Positions 6,988-16,118 of a stretch of DNA of 64,000 bases are shown here, piece after piece. The stretch spans positions 558,001-622,000 of the forward strand of contig CAILAC010000010.1 in the NCBI GenBank assembly GCA_903832055.1, in the 5' to 3' direction. Position 1 is the first letter of the stretch. The number at the start of each line of letters is the position of its first letter. The translations under genes were made by a program, and so were the position numbers. The stretch is from an uncultured Acidobacteriota bacterium (lineage in GTDB: Bacteria; Acidobacteriota; Terriglobia; Terriglobales; Acidobacteriaceae). Under the pieces are notes generated by a model, which was not told the DNA's origin, did no database searches, and saw only the letters and a list, made by a program, of their open reading frames with translations.

Positions 6988-9900
6988 CTAATCCGGCCTC
7001 GTCAGCGCCGGGCGATTCCGCGCCGCTTCCTGCGGAGAAAGTCTTGGCTGCGGGGCTGTCGCTGTTTGTGTGGTGAACCCGATACGCGGCGGCAAACTCG
7101 TTGGCCTGCGCAAGTGCATCCCCAGCGGCCCGGGATGAAAACCAGCATCGTGCAACGCCCGCGCCATGGGATGCACCGCTACCGGAAGCCCGTTGACCGT
7201 GCTGATCAGATATCCGCTGTGGTGGCTGGTCTGGTCTGCCGCCAGCCGCGAATGACCCTGTTCAGCGAGATAGCGGGCAAGCCCCTCAGCAACATGGGAA
7301 CGTTCCGGCTCATCGCCGGGGAGAAAAATCAGCAGGTTTGGGTTGCCGCGTCGCAGCCACGCCACCAGCCGTCCAGCGCACAGCACCACCTGCGCATACG
7401 CCGCGCGCGTAAGCTGCCGCGGCGCAGATTCAGTATCTTCAGCCTCGGCTGGCAGATCGGGCCACTTCAGTGTGCTGCCGTAAGGATTCGCCGGGTCAGT
7501 CGCAGCAAGCAACACAAACTCCGCCTTGCCGCTCTCGGGCAACAGCGGCGCATTGCGCATTGACCGCAGCAAATCAATCGCGGCTGGCAGCGCAAACTGC
7601 GTCGCCCCCAACCCCGCCACAAAATAACCCCGCCGAATACGCCCACTCTCTTCGAGCGCCTTGAGGACTGGGTAAATCGCCGAGAATCCTCCGACGATAT
7701 TCTCCGCAGCCGCACACTCGCGCAGCAGAATCCCGTAGCGATTCAGCAGTTGCAGCGCCAGAGCATGCGTCGCTTCCGTTGCCGAAGGCATCAGCAGACT
7801 CTTCGCCGTCTTGCTGCTTTCGGCGAGTCCATTCACCAGCGCCCAGCGCCCCTGCGCCGTCGCCGGAACAGTCCGCCGCGACCGAAAATTCCCCTGCACC
7901 GGCAGCTTCCTCGGCCCGCGTGCTGACTCGGCCCGCGCAATATACGCCCGTAGCGGGTGCAGCGAATCGTTCGTCACCAGCCCGCGCCATACCAGAGACC
8001 AAAGCGCGTCCAGCGATTCCCCCGGGAAACCGCCTCCAACCGCATCATGCATCTGCTGAAAGAAGCTCGCGCCGCTGGTGCGAAGAACCGCCAGCAACTG
8101 CTCTTCCCGCTCCGTCATCGGCTCAGGATTGGGTCTCGGCGCAGCCAGCAGCGGCAGCTTGTCGGCCAGATACAGGGCGATGCGGCCATCCCGCTCGCCC
8201 AGCGGCTCGACGCCGGTCCAGGCAACCTCTCCGGCAGCGACCAGAGTATCCAGATCGCCCGGCTGGTAGCCAAGAATGCGCGCAGGCAGAATGCTTGTCT
8301 CCAGCAGCGAAGCAGCAATCGGCGCGCCCTGCAGGCTCTCAATCACATCGAGCAAGGCATCCATTCCGCGCCGCGGCGTCAGCAATCCCTGCCAGTGCGT
8401 CAGGAATCGAGCCAGCGTCTGCTGCTCAACCGGCTCCACTTCCTTCCGCAGCCGCGCCAGCGACTTGCGCCGGATAATGCGCAAAATCTCCGCGTCGCAC
8501 CACTCCCGATGCAGCCCACCCGGCCTGAAGCCGCCCTCGACAATCCGGTTTTCGGCGCAGAGCAGGTTCAGCGCGCGCTCGGTTTCAGCCGCATCCAGCG
8601 CAAATCGGTTCGCAACCTCATCCAGCGTGAAGGGCCCATGAGTCCGCGCATATCGCCTGACCAGCTCCACCACCGGATGCGCAACCGTCCCCAGCAGCGC
8701 GACCGGAATCCCCGGCGGCAGCGGAATTCCCAGGCCGTCGCGGTAGCGGGCGCAGTCTTCAATCGCGATGAATCGCTTCTCACCGGCGATGCGCAGCTCC
8801 AGCAACCGCCGCGACCGGATGAGCCTCTGCACCGCCTCCAGCAGCGCAGCATCGGTCACGCGCAGGGCCAGCTCCGCCTGCGTCAGGTCGCCAAGCCGCA
8901 GCAGCAAATCCTGCAATCCGTCCGCCGTCCGCGCGCGGAATGGGTCAACGAGGCACTGCTGCTGCTCCTCGACCTCCGCAATCGCTTCCGGGTCGAGCAG
9001 CTCGCGTAAATCCGCCTCGCCCAGCAGCTCGCGAAGCTGGTCCTGGTCAATCGTCAGCGCCTGCGCCCGTCGCTCCGCAAGCGGCGCGTCGCCGTCATAG
9101 AGAAAGTTCGCGACATAGCTGAAAAGCAGCGACGCCGCAAACGGCGACGGCGTGCGCGTATCCACCACATGCACGCGAAGCTGCCGCTGCTCAATGCCCC
9201 GCAGCGTCTCAATCAGCGCGGGCATATCAAACACGTCGCGCAGGCACTCGCGATAAGCCTCAAGCAGCATGGGAAAACCCGGGTACCGCGATGCCACCGA
9301 GAGCAAATCATAGGCCCGTTTGCGTTGCTGCCACAGCGGCGCGCGGCCATCCGCCCGGCGGCGCGGCAGCAGCAGCGCACGCCCCGCAGCCTCGCGAAAG
9401 CGCCCGGCAAACAACGCCGTGCTGCCAAGCTGCCGCAGCACCAGGTCCATCACCTCCCCAGACTCGACCATGATCCAGTCGGCGGTCGGGGCCTCGTCAG
9501 CATCCGGAAAGCGCAGTACGAACCCGTCGTCGCCCCAGAGCGTTTCCACGTCTGGACCGCCCGAGGCGCGAATGCGGCTGGCAACCGCCATCGCCCAGGG
9601 AATGTGAATCCGGCTGCCAAAGGGCGTCAGCACGCAGACCCGCCAGTCGCCCAGCTCGTCACGACAGCGCTCAATGACGATGTTCCGGTCGTCTGAAACC
9701 TGCCCGGTCGCCTCATGCTGGTCAGCAAGGAAGCGCATCAGGTTCTCAGCCGCGCCGGGGTCGAGATCGTGGTCGCTCACCAGCCGCGTCAGTGCGGCAG
9801 CGGTCGGCAGAGCGCGCAGCTCGCGCACCATCGCCCCGATTCGTCGCCCAAACTCCAGCGGCCGCCCCGGCCCCTCGCCCTTCCAGAATGGCATCTTGCC

Positions 9901-12006
9901 CGGCTCTCCCGGCGCAGGCGAAACCAGCACCCGGTCATGCGTAATTTCGTCGATGCGCCACGTGGTCGCGCCCAGGATGAACGTCTCTCCCGGCCGCGAC
10001 TCAAAGACCATCTCTTCGTCCAGTTCGCCCACCCGGTGCGATTTGCCGTCCGACCCCGACAGGAACACCCCGTAAAGCCCCCGGTCGGGAATCGTGCCCG
10101 CATTCAAAATCGCCAGCCGCGTCGCCCCATGCCGGGCGCTGACCACATTGCGCAGGCGATCCCACGTCACTCGCGGGCGCAGTTCCGCAAACTCGTCTGA
10201 CGGGTAGCGGCCGCTCAGCAGGTCCAGCACACCCTCAAAAGCATTCCGCGTCAACCCGCCAAACGGTGCCGCCGACCGGACGATGCGGTAAAGCTCGTCA
10301 ACCGAAGTCTCAGGGGAATCCTCGTCTCCCGCTTCCTCATTGGCAGCGTCTTGGTCGATTTGCTCAAATTCCTCAAAAAAACGGCTCTTTGTATTGGCCG
10401 CAGATTTCTTCTGGACCACGCGCTTTTTAGCCTTCTCCGGCGGCGCCAGCCCAGGCGGGCGGGCGACAATCGCCACCATCTGCTGCGCCAGCACGTCCAG
10501 CGGATTGCGCGGAAAGCGTGTGGATTCAATGTGCGCCTGGTGCATAGCGTGTGTCATCGCGGCGCAGGCGACGAGGTCAGCGCGGTATTTCGGGAAGATG
10601 ATGCCTTCGCTGATCGCTCCGACGGAGTGGCCGGCGCGGCCAATGCGCTGCATCCCGCTCGCCACCGAGGGCGGCGACTCAATCTGGATGACCAAATCCA
10701 CGGCACCCATGTCGATGCCCAGTTCAAGCGTCGAGGTCGCGCAGAGGCCGCGTAACTGCCCTGCTTTCAACTGCTCCTCGATAATGCTGCGCTGGTCGGC
10801 GGCGATTGACCCGTGGTGTGCGCGGACAATCGGACCACTGCCGTCTTCCGCTGCCAGTTCGTTCAGCGCTCCCGCGAGCCGCTCGGCGACCTGGCGGCTG
10901 TTCACAAAAAGAATCGTCGAGGTATGTTCGCGAATGATTTCGAGCAGGCGGGGGTGGATTGCGTTCCAGATGGAGACTCGTTTGGGGGCCTGCGACGCCG
11001 GGCCACTGGGAATTTCTTCCATCTGGCCGAGGCGGGCCATGTCCTCGACCGGGACTTCAATGCGGAGTTTGAGCTGCTTCGGCGCGCTGGCATTGACGAT
11101 GGTGACTGGCCGGTAACGGATGTTGGTGGTCTCGACAATGTCGGCGGACCAGGCCGGGTCTTCGGGCGCTGGCGGAGCATCAGGCGCGTTGGGAAAATCT
11201 ACCGCAACCGTCGGAATGGCTGCGGCGAGCGCGGGCAGGTCCGGCTGCTGCATTGGCACTTCGACGCCGCCCAAAAACCGCGCCACTTCCTCCAACGGCC
11301 TTTGCGTTGCGCTCAGCCCAATGCGCTGGATTCGTCGCTTCGTCAACGCTTCCAGGCGTTCGAGCGAGAGTGCAAGGTGGGCTCCGCGCTTGGTTGGGAC
11401 AAGGGCGTGGATCTCGTCGATGATCACCGTATCGACGGTACGCAGCGATTCCGAAGCCTGCGAGGTGAGCAGCAGGTAGAGCGACTCCGGCGTGATGATG
11501 AGGATTTCAGACGGTGTGCGCTTGAACCGGGCGCGGTCGCGCTGGCTCGTGTCGCCAGTGCGGATGCTGATTTCCGGGTCATGCACCGGCACGCCCATGC
11601 GCCGGGCCATGTTCGCAATGCCGGCCAGCGGCGAGCGCAGGTTGCGTTCGACATCGACTGCCAGCGCCTTGAGCGGCGAAATGTAAATGATGCGGCAGCC
11701 ACCACGCCCCACGGACAAAGACCTGTCCGTGGGGACCCCGCCAGAGCTTGGCCGCTGCTGCAGCATCAGGCGGTCGAGGCACCAGAGAAATGCGGTCAGG
11801 GTCTTGCCGGTGCCGGTAGGGGCAAGGATGAGCGTGCTTTCGCCGCGCGCAATCGCAGGCCAGCCGAGCCGCTGCGGAGCGGTGGGCGCCTCAAAGACCT
11901 CGCGAAACCAGCGCGCGGTGACCGGGTGGAAGCTGGCGAAGGGATCAGCTTCTTCCGCCACGGGAATCGGGACAGGCGGTGGCGGGATGGGTTTGCGGGG
12001 AGCCAT
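6988..12006 (-). CDS. lhr: Lhr-like large ATP-dependent helicase
   Basis: 1672-residue superfamily 2 helicase of the long Lhr type, a 3'-5' translocating DNA repair helicase. Seen: Walker A APTGTGKT (about residue 60), a DEIH box in VIIDEIHALV, SATQRP (motif III), and QRIGRAGH (motif VI). The winged-helix and beta-barrel regions of the Lhr core follow, then a C-terminal extension of several hundred residues. Two oddities: an acidic low-complexity insertion encoded around 10310-10390, and an in-frame palindrome (11707-11734) that adds Gly/Ser/Arg-rich residues between motifs I and Ia. ATG 12006 is the natural start. Upstream of nei on the same strand. Confidence 0.93.
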   Translation of the reverse strand: MAPRKPIPPPPVPIPVAEEADPFASFHPVTARWFREVFEAPTAPQRLGWPAIARGESTLILAPTGTGKTLTAFLWCLDRLMLQQRPSSGGVPTDRSLSVGRGGCRIIYISPLKALAVDVERNLRSPLAGIANMARRMGVPVHDPEISIRTGDTSQRDRARFKRTPSEILIITPESLYLLLTSQASESLRTVDTVIIDEIHALVPTKRGAHLALSLERLEALTKRRIQRIGLSATQRPLEEVARFLGGVEVPMQQPDLPALAAAIPTVAVDFPNAPDAPPAPEDPAWSADIVETTNIRYRPVTIVNASAPKQLKLRIEVPVEDMARLGQMEEIPSGPASQAPKRVSIWNAIHPRLLEIIREHTSTILFVNSRQVAERLAGALNELAAEDGSGPIVRAHHGSIAADQRSIIEEQLKAGQLRGLCATSTLELGIDMGAVDLVIQIESPPSVASGMQRIGRAGHSVGAISEGIIFPKYRADLVACAAMTHAMHQAHIESTRFPRNPLDVLAQQMVAIVARPPGLAPPEKAKKRVVQKKSAANTKSRFFEEFEQIDQDAANEEAGDEDSPETSVDELYRIVRSAAPFGGLTRNAFEGVLDLLSGRYPSDEFAELRPRVTWDRLRNVVSARHGATRLAILNAGTIPDRGLYGVFLSGSDGKSHRVGELDEEMVFESRPGETFILGATTWRIDEITHDRVLVSPAPGEPGKMPFWKGEGPGRPLEFGRRIGAMVRELRALPTAAALTRLVSDHDLDPGAAENLMRFLADQHEATGQVSDDRNIVIERCRDELGDWRVCVLTPFGSRIHIPWAMAVASRIRASGGPDVETLWGDDGFVLRFPDADEAPTADWIMVESGEVMDLVLRQLGSTALFAGRFREAAGRALLLPRRRADGRAPLWQQRKRAYDLLSVASRYPGFPMLLEAYRECLRDVFDMPALIETLRGIEQRQLRVHVVDTRTPSPFAASLLFSYVANFLYDGDAPLAERRAQALTIDQDQLRELLGEADLRELLDPEAIAEVEEQQQCLVDPFRARTADGLQDLLLRLGDLTQAELALRVTDAALLEAVQRLIRSRRLLELRIAGEKRFIAIEDCARYRDGLGIPLPPGIPVALLGTVAHPVVELVRRYARTHGPFTLDEVANRFALDAAETERALNLLCAENRIVEGGFRPGGLHREWCDAEILRIIRRKSLARLRKEVEPVEQQTLARFLTHWQGLLTPRRGMDALLDVIESLQGAPIAASLLETSILPARILGYQPGDLDTLVAAGEVAWTGVEPLGERDGRIALYLADKLPLLAAPRPNPEPMTEREEQLLAVLRTSGASFFQQMHDAVGGGFPGESLDALWSLVWRGLVTNDSLHPLRAYIARAESARGPRKLPVQGNFRSRRTVPATAQGRWALVNGLAESSKTAKSLLMPSATEATHALALQLLNRYGILLRECAAAENIVGGFSAIYPVLKALEESGRIRRGYFVAGLGATQFALPAAIDLLRSMRNAPLLPESGKAEFVLLAATDPANPYGSTLKWPDLPAEAEDTESAPRQLTRAAYAQVVLCAGRLVAWLRRGNPNLLIFLPGDEPERSHVAEGLARYLAEQGHSRLAADQTSHHSGYLISTVNGLPVAVHPMARALHDAGFHPGPLGMHLRRPTSLPPRIGFTTQTATAPQPRLSPQEAARNRPALTRPD
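11707..11734. repeat. Perfect palindrome inserted in frame within lhr
   Basis: CCCCACGGACA (11707-11717) and TGTCCGTGGGG (11724-11734) are perfect 11-bp inverted repeats around a 6-base loop. They sit between helicase motifs I and Ia, where the protein gains a short loop (VPTDRSLSVG). It looks like a REP-type element tolerated in a surface loop. Confidence 0.7.
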
Positions 12007-12496
12007 GTCTCCTTTTCAGCATAGACCCGGAGGTTGTGTGGCCGCACCTTCGCAGTTTGACACCATAGCGAGCCGCACCCAAAGAACACACCCCCCCGGC
12101 AGACCGCGCTGAAAGCCAATCCTCGCCGCACTCCACTTGCCGAGAATTAACTGCTTCCTGCGTACACTGAGAGAGATGCTGGCAAGGGCAACCTCCGTAG
12201 CCCCATTCCACAGCGGGCAAGCCCAAAATCGCAGCAAAAAGACGCACAAAAACACACAAAATACGCCTGGTAACCAACCCGTAAACAACACATAATAAGA
12301 TTCTTGCTGAATATTTATCGCAAAAAGCACCCACCCCCCCCTTTGGGGTGAAACTGGATAAAATTGGCTACATTACAAGCAGTGCTCATTCGAAGCCTCC
12401 TGCATGAAGCCTGCCCGCAACATTGCCCGGCTATAATTGCCCGGTCTGCTGCCATTGGCGGAGGACCAAATTGAAGTTGAGATTGAGGAGTAGAGC
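12007..12496. other. Divergent intergenic region lhr / dinB, no gene seen
   Basis: 490 bp without a convincing gene. It must hold the promoters of lhr (minus) and the DinB gene (plus). Seen: an 8-base C run with CACCCC/GGGGTG inverted repeat (12333-12350) and a TATAAT at 12432-12437 placed 60 bp before the DinB start, without a clear -35 box. A-rich DNA lies at 12230-12330. Confidence 0.5.
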
Positions 12497-12991
12497 ATGA
12501 ATCCTGAGCAGGCCAAGGCTATCGGTGATTTTCTGGTTGCCGATTTTGAGAATGAAATGCAGACGACGTTGCGGGTGCTGGCAGCAGTGCCAGCTGACCA
12601 CCTTGACTACACGCCGGATGCGAAGTCTGCGACCGCACTGGGACTGCTCCGGCATATCCCGCTGGTTGATGCATGGCTGTTGAACAGCATCGCCAACGGA
12701 GCCTTCACCGCTCCGCCCGACGGCGCCAGTATTGCGGGAATTCTGACTCCCGAGGACGCGATTGCCCACTACAAGCAGGTTGTTCCGGCGGCCCTCGACC
12801 GTATCCGCAGCCTTTCGGGGGAGCAGCTTGCGGCGATCATCGACTTCTTCGGCTACATGCAGGTTCCAGCGGTAAACCTCGTACAGCTGGCGATCAAGCA
12901 CTCGGTGCATCATCGCGGACAGTTGAGCGCCTATCTGCGCTCGATGGGCGGCAAGGTTCCCGGCATCTACGGTTCGAGCGCAGACAAGTAG
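12497..12991 (+). CDS. DinB family protein (putative metal-dependent hydrolase fold)
   Basis: 164-residue four-helix-bundle DinB/YfiT-like protein. Seen: LRHIPLVDAWLLNSIANG in the middle and HSVHHRGQLSAYLRSMGG at the C-terminus; the family's three metal-binding His are matched by H in LRHIP and two in VHHRG. Members include bacillithiol and mycothiol transferases, but most have unknown substrates. The start ATG 12497 follows GAGGAG (12485). It is monocistronic and convergent with the che operon; a GTGTGAGTGTGAA repeat sits between them. Confidence 0.85.
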   Translation: MNPEQAKAIGDFLVADFENEMQTTLRVLAAVPADHLDYTPDAKSATALGLLRHIPLVDAWLLNSIANGAFTAPPDGASIAGILTPEDAIAHYKQVVPAALDRIRSLSGEQLAAIIDFFGYMQVPAVNLVQLAIKHSVHHRGQLSAYLRSMGGKVPGIYGSSADK

Positions 12992-13002
12992 ACTGCAAAG
13001 CG

Positions 13003-13016
13003 AGTGTGAGTGTGAA
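13003..13016. repeat. AGTGTGAGTGTGAA repeat unit
   Basis: One copy of the simple repeat seen at 6739-6984 and 43812-43890, 12 bases after the DinB stop codon and before the convergent cheR stop. Confidence 0.6.
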
Positions 13017-13036
13017 CAACTCACCTCTCACTCCGC

Positions 13037-13933
13037 TTAGCTGGGCCTGCGCGGGCGGTAGTAGCAGGTGCCGCCCGCGAGAGTCGGAGTCCACAGGCCT
13101 GGGTCAGCCGGCTGTTCGCTTGAGCCCAGAAAGAGCAGCCCGTCAGGGGCAAGCAGTCGGTGGACGTTGGCGAGGAGCTTTTTGCGGGTTTCCTGCGAAA
13201 AGTACAGCATGACGTTGCGCAGAAAGACGATGTCAAATTTCACCGATGACGGCGAAAACGGCAGCATATCGGCGCATAGGTTGGCCTGACGGAAATTGCA
13301 GAGGCTGCGGACTTCGGGCTTGACGGTCCAGTCTTCGCCGTGGTGGTCAAAGAAGCGGACGATGTGGCGCGCAGGGAGTCCGCGATTCATCTCGATGCGG
13401 TGGTAGCTGCCAGTCTGGCAGCGATGAACGACTTCTGCAGAGATGTCAGTGCCTTCGATCTTGACATTCCACCCCGTACCTGGCGTGGTGACCGACGGAA
13501 AGTGTTCGAGCAGGAGCATGGCGAGGGAGTAGCCCTCCTGCCCGGTGGAGCAGGCTGCGGACCAGAATCGCAATGTGCGCGTGTTGCGGCGTGAGTCGAT
13601 CAGTGTCGGGAGCAGCTCGGAGCGGAGCAGCTCAAAGGGGCGCCCATCGCGGAAGAAGCTGGTCTCATTGATCGTCATGGCCTCGGCGACGGCGCGCTCC
13701 AGGGTGGGATTACGCCGGAGCCTGAGCAGCTGAATCAGCTCTTCCATGTGAGTGAGACCGTTGTTGCGCAGAAGCTTGGCCAGGCGGGTCTCAAAGAGGT
13801 AGTCGCGCGAGGGGTCAAGGACATTCTGCGACTGTTCATAGACGAGCTGGCGAAGGAATGCATAGTCGACGTTGGCCGACGCGAAGGGCGACGCATGGCT
13901 CGAAGACGAGCTTGCTGTGGAAGAAGTGAACAT
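13037..13933 (-). CDS. cheR: Chemotaxis protein methyltransferase CheR
   Basis: 298-residue SAM-dependent methyltransferase that methylates glutamates of chemoreceptors. The N-terminal helical domain (about 20-95) is followed by the SAM-binding fold with the motif I region FWSAACSTGQEGYSLAM, the segment EGTDIS and VFLRNVMLYF. A hydrophilic Ser-rich leader of about 20 residues precedes the domain. Last gene of the che operon; starts 3 bp after the cheB stop. No receptor substrate is encoded in the window. Confidence 0.93.
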   Translation of the reverse strand: MFTSSTASSSSSHASPFASANVDYAFLRQLVYEQSQNVLDPSRDYLFETRLAKLLRNNGLTHMEELIQLLRLRRNPTLERAVAEAMTINETSFFRDGRPFELLRSELLPTLIDSRRNTRTLRFWSAACSTGQEGYSLAMLLLEHFPSVTTPGTGWNVKIEGTDISAEVVHRCQTGSYHRIEMNRGLPARHIVRFFDHHGEDWTVKPEVRSLCNFRQANLCADMLPFSPSSVKFDIVFLRNVMLYFSQETRKKLLANVHRLLAPDGLLFLGSSEQPADPGLWTPTLAGGTCYYRPRRPS

Positions 13934-13936
13934 GGA

Positions 13937-15184
13937 TTACACCGCCGATTCCCGAAGCTCGAAGGCCTCGCGTTGACCTCGGCCCGCAAGCCGAAGGAGC
14001 TCTGGAACAATTGCATTGAGGGGCAGGATGCGGTGGGCGAGTCCAGCCTGAGCGACTGAGCCCGGCATACCCCAGACCGCGCTGGTGGCCTGATCCTGGG
14101 CAAGCACTGTGCCATTGTGGTCGCGGATGATGCGCGAACCAATCAGGCCGTCGGAGCCCATGCCGGTCATTACAACTCCCAGAACGCGGGAACCGAATAC
14201 CGAGACGGCGGTGCGAAAGAGCACGTCAACGGCGGGTCGGCAGTGGTTTTCCTGTGGCTCCTGGGTCAGCCGCAACAAGGGGGCAGGAGGGGCCGAAGAG
14301 GATGAACGCTGCTGATGGCGGTCCCCTGCGATTACCTCCATGTGCCAGTTGCCTTTGGCGATGTAGACGGTGCCAGGACAGATCGCTTCGCCGTTGGTTG
14401 CTTCGGTCACGTGGATGGGGCAACGGGAGTCGAGGCGCTCTGCGAGCAGTTTGGTGAAAAGTTCGGGCATGTGCTGAACGATAAGAATGGGGACGGGAAA
14501 GTTGGCTGGCAGAGCCGGAATGAGTACATCGAGGGCTGCGGGACCACCGGTGGAGATGCCAATACACACCACTGCCGGCGGCGTAGACGGAATGGGCTGT
14601 TGCGCATGGCGAGCGGGCTGGGGAGGGACAAAAGCGGGAAGAACACTGCCGTGCGGGAGGGGGCCACCTGAAGCATGGGCATAGACTCCTGAAACGGCAT
14701 GCACGGGCACGGGGCCCAGCGGAAAAGCTCCATGCGCGCCTGATCCGGATTCAACCGGGGTGGATTGAATGGCGGTAAGAGCAAGGATTTTGGGAACGAG
14801 ATCCTGAGCGAGAGTCTGGATTGCGGCTTCACGGGATGCCTGGCCGGTGGGTTTGGCAACGTAGTCTGCTGCACCGCAGGCAAGCGCCTCGATGGTGACT
14901 TTGGCCCCGCGCTGGGTGAGCGAACTGCACATGATGACGGGAACACGGCGGCCCTTTGCCTTCATCTGCTTGAGGGTGCTCAGGCCGTCCATCACGGGCA
15001 TCTCCACGTCGAGCAGGATGAGATCGGGGCACAGATTATCCATGGCGCGGAGTGCGGAGGCACCATCGATCGCGGTACCTGCGACTTCCAGCCGTTTGTC
15101 AGAGAGAATGACGCTGCGGAGCAGACTGCGCATGACGGCTGAGTCATCCACGATCAAGATCCGCGCCACACGCGGAGGGGCCAT
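13937..15184 (-). CDS. cheB: Chemotaxis response regulator protein-glutamate methylesterase CheB
   Basis: 415 residues: receiver domain (about 6-125; phospho-acceptor Asp in LILLDVEMPVMDG), a Pro/His-rich linker of about 90 residues, then the methylesterase/deamidase domain with the nucleophilic Ser in GISTGGPAAL, catalytic His in VQHMPELF and Asp in GMGSDG. It reverses CheR methylation when phosphorylated by CheA. The linker is longer than in enterobacterial CheB. Gaps to cheY and cheR are 3 bp each, so these three genes are tightly coupled. Confidence 0.95.
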   Translation of the reverse strand: MAPPRVARILIVDDSAVMRSLLRSVILSDKRLEVAGTAIDGASALRAMDNLCPDLILLDVEMPVMDGLSTLKQMKAKGRRVPVIMCSSLTQRGAKVTIEALACGAADYVAKPTGQASREAAIQTLAQDLVPKILALTAIQSTPVESGSGAHGAFPLGPVPVHAVSGVYAHASGGPLPHGSVLPAFVPPQPARHAQQPIPSTPPAVVCIGISTGGPAALDVLIPALPANFPVPILIVQHMPELFTKLLAERLDSRCPIHVTEATNGEAICPGTVYIAKGNWHMEVIAGDRHQQRSSSSAPPAPLLRLTQEPQENHCRPAVDVLFRTAVSVFGSRVLGVVMTGMGSDGLIGSRIIRDHNGTVLAQDQATSAVWGMPGSVAQAGLAHRILPLNAIVPELLRLAGRGQREAFELRESAV

Positions 15185-15187
15185 GGC

Positions 15188-15556
15188 TCAGGCCTCCACG
15201 AAACCGAGCATGGCGAGCTTTTCGGTGAGCGCCTCATTATCAAAGGGCTTCATGAGGTACTCGTCGGCCCCGGCGTCGAGTGAGCGGATGATGAAGTCGT
15301 CCTCGGCCTCAGTAGTGACCATCATGACTTTCACGTCGGCGTAGCCCTCGGCACGCATGTTCTTGAGCATGTCAAGGCCATCCATGACGGGCATATTCCA
15401 GTCGACGAGGGCCAGGTCAAAGGGGTCGCCCTCATGCAGGTGCGAGAGGCCAGCCTTGCCGTCAGAGGCTTCTTCGCATTCAATTCCCTTTTCTTCCAAA
15501 AGGCCGCGCAGAAAGTCCCGCACAAACCGAGAGTCATCGACAATCAAGGCACGCAT
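15188..15556 (-). CDS. cheY: CheY-like single-domain response regulator
   Basis: 122-residue stand-alone receiver: acidic pair in IVDDSRF, phospho-acceptor Asp in LALVDWNMPVMDGLDML, conserved Thr in MVTTEAE and Lys in YLMKPFD. It lacks an output domain and so acts by protein contact, either on a motor or as a phosphate sink. Sits between cheW and cheB in the che operon. Confidence 0.92.
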   Translation of the reverse strand: MRALIVDDSRFVRDFLRGLLEEKGIECEEASDGKAGLSHLHEGDPFDLALVDWNMPVMDGLDMLKNMRAEGYADVKVMMVTTEAEDDFIIRSLDAGADEYLMKPFDNEALTEKLAMLGFVEA

Positions 15557-15635
15557 CTGTTCTCCTCCGCATGCCTTTGAGCTTCATGAGCTGGGGCATG
15601 CCTGCAGTTTTGTGAGCCGTCTGGTTTACGGCAGG

Positions 15636-16118
15636 TCAGGCGGCTGCGGCACCGAGTCGCATGGGGTCAAGCCGCTCCGGGTCGAGCATGATCAGCAAGC
15701 CCTCCGTGAGTTTGTAGGCACCGTCAAACAGCGTACGACGGCGTTCATCGAGGATGGAGGGATTGGGTTCGTGGTCTGCCGCGTTGACGGTGAGCACCTC
15801 TCCAACAGAATCAACAAGGAGGCCGAAGCAGCCACTGGCGCTTTCAAGCACCAGGATGTCGTGCTTCCCTGAGGTCGCGGGCAGTCCGAGAAGCTGGCGG
15901 AGACTGACCGTCGTGAGCACGTCGCCGCGATAGTGCACCAGGCCGCCGACGAAGCTTGGGGCGAGCGGGACAGCCTGGGGAATGGTGCCGCCGACAATCT
16001 CGAGGATATGGGTGATCGGGATGCCGAAGAGCGTTTGCCCGACACGCACCGAGCACATCTCGAGGATGACGGTTGAGGCTGAATCCTTGCGCAGTGTGAG
16101 TCCAGTTCTTGTCGTCAT
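15636..16118 (-). CDS. cheW: Chemotaxis coupling protein CheW
   Basis: 160-residue CheW, the SH3-like scaffold linking CheA to receptors. Seen: FGIPITHILEIVGG, FVGGLVHYRGDVLTTVSLRQLLGL and VLESASGCFGLLVDSVGEVL, all typical. Start at 16118, giving an ATGA overlap with the cheA stop and thus likely translational coupling; an ATG 7 codons upstream lies inside cheA. Confidence 0.93.
   Translation of the reverse strand: MTTRTGLTLRKDSASTVILEMCSVRVGQTLFGIPITHILEIVGGTIPQAVPLAPSFVGGLVHYRGDVLTTVSLRQLLGLPATSGKHDILVLESASGCFGLLVDSVGEVLTVNAADHEPNPSILDERRRTLFDGAYKLTEGLLIMLDPERLDPMRLGAAAA

Noticed and set aside
10813-12024. 403-codon plus-strand frame opposite lhr
   Set aside because: Antisense to the helicase core motifs; Arg-rich shadow with no start context.
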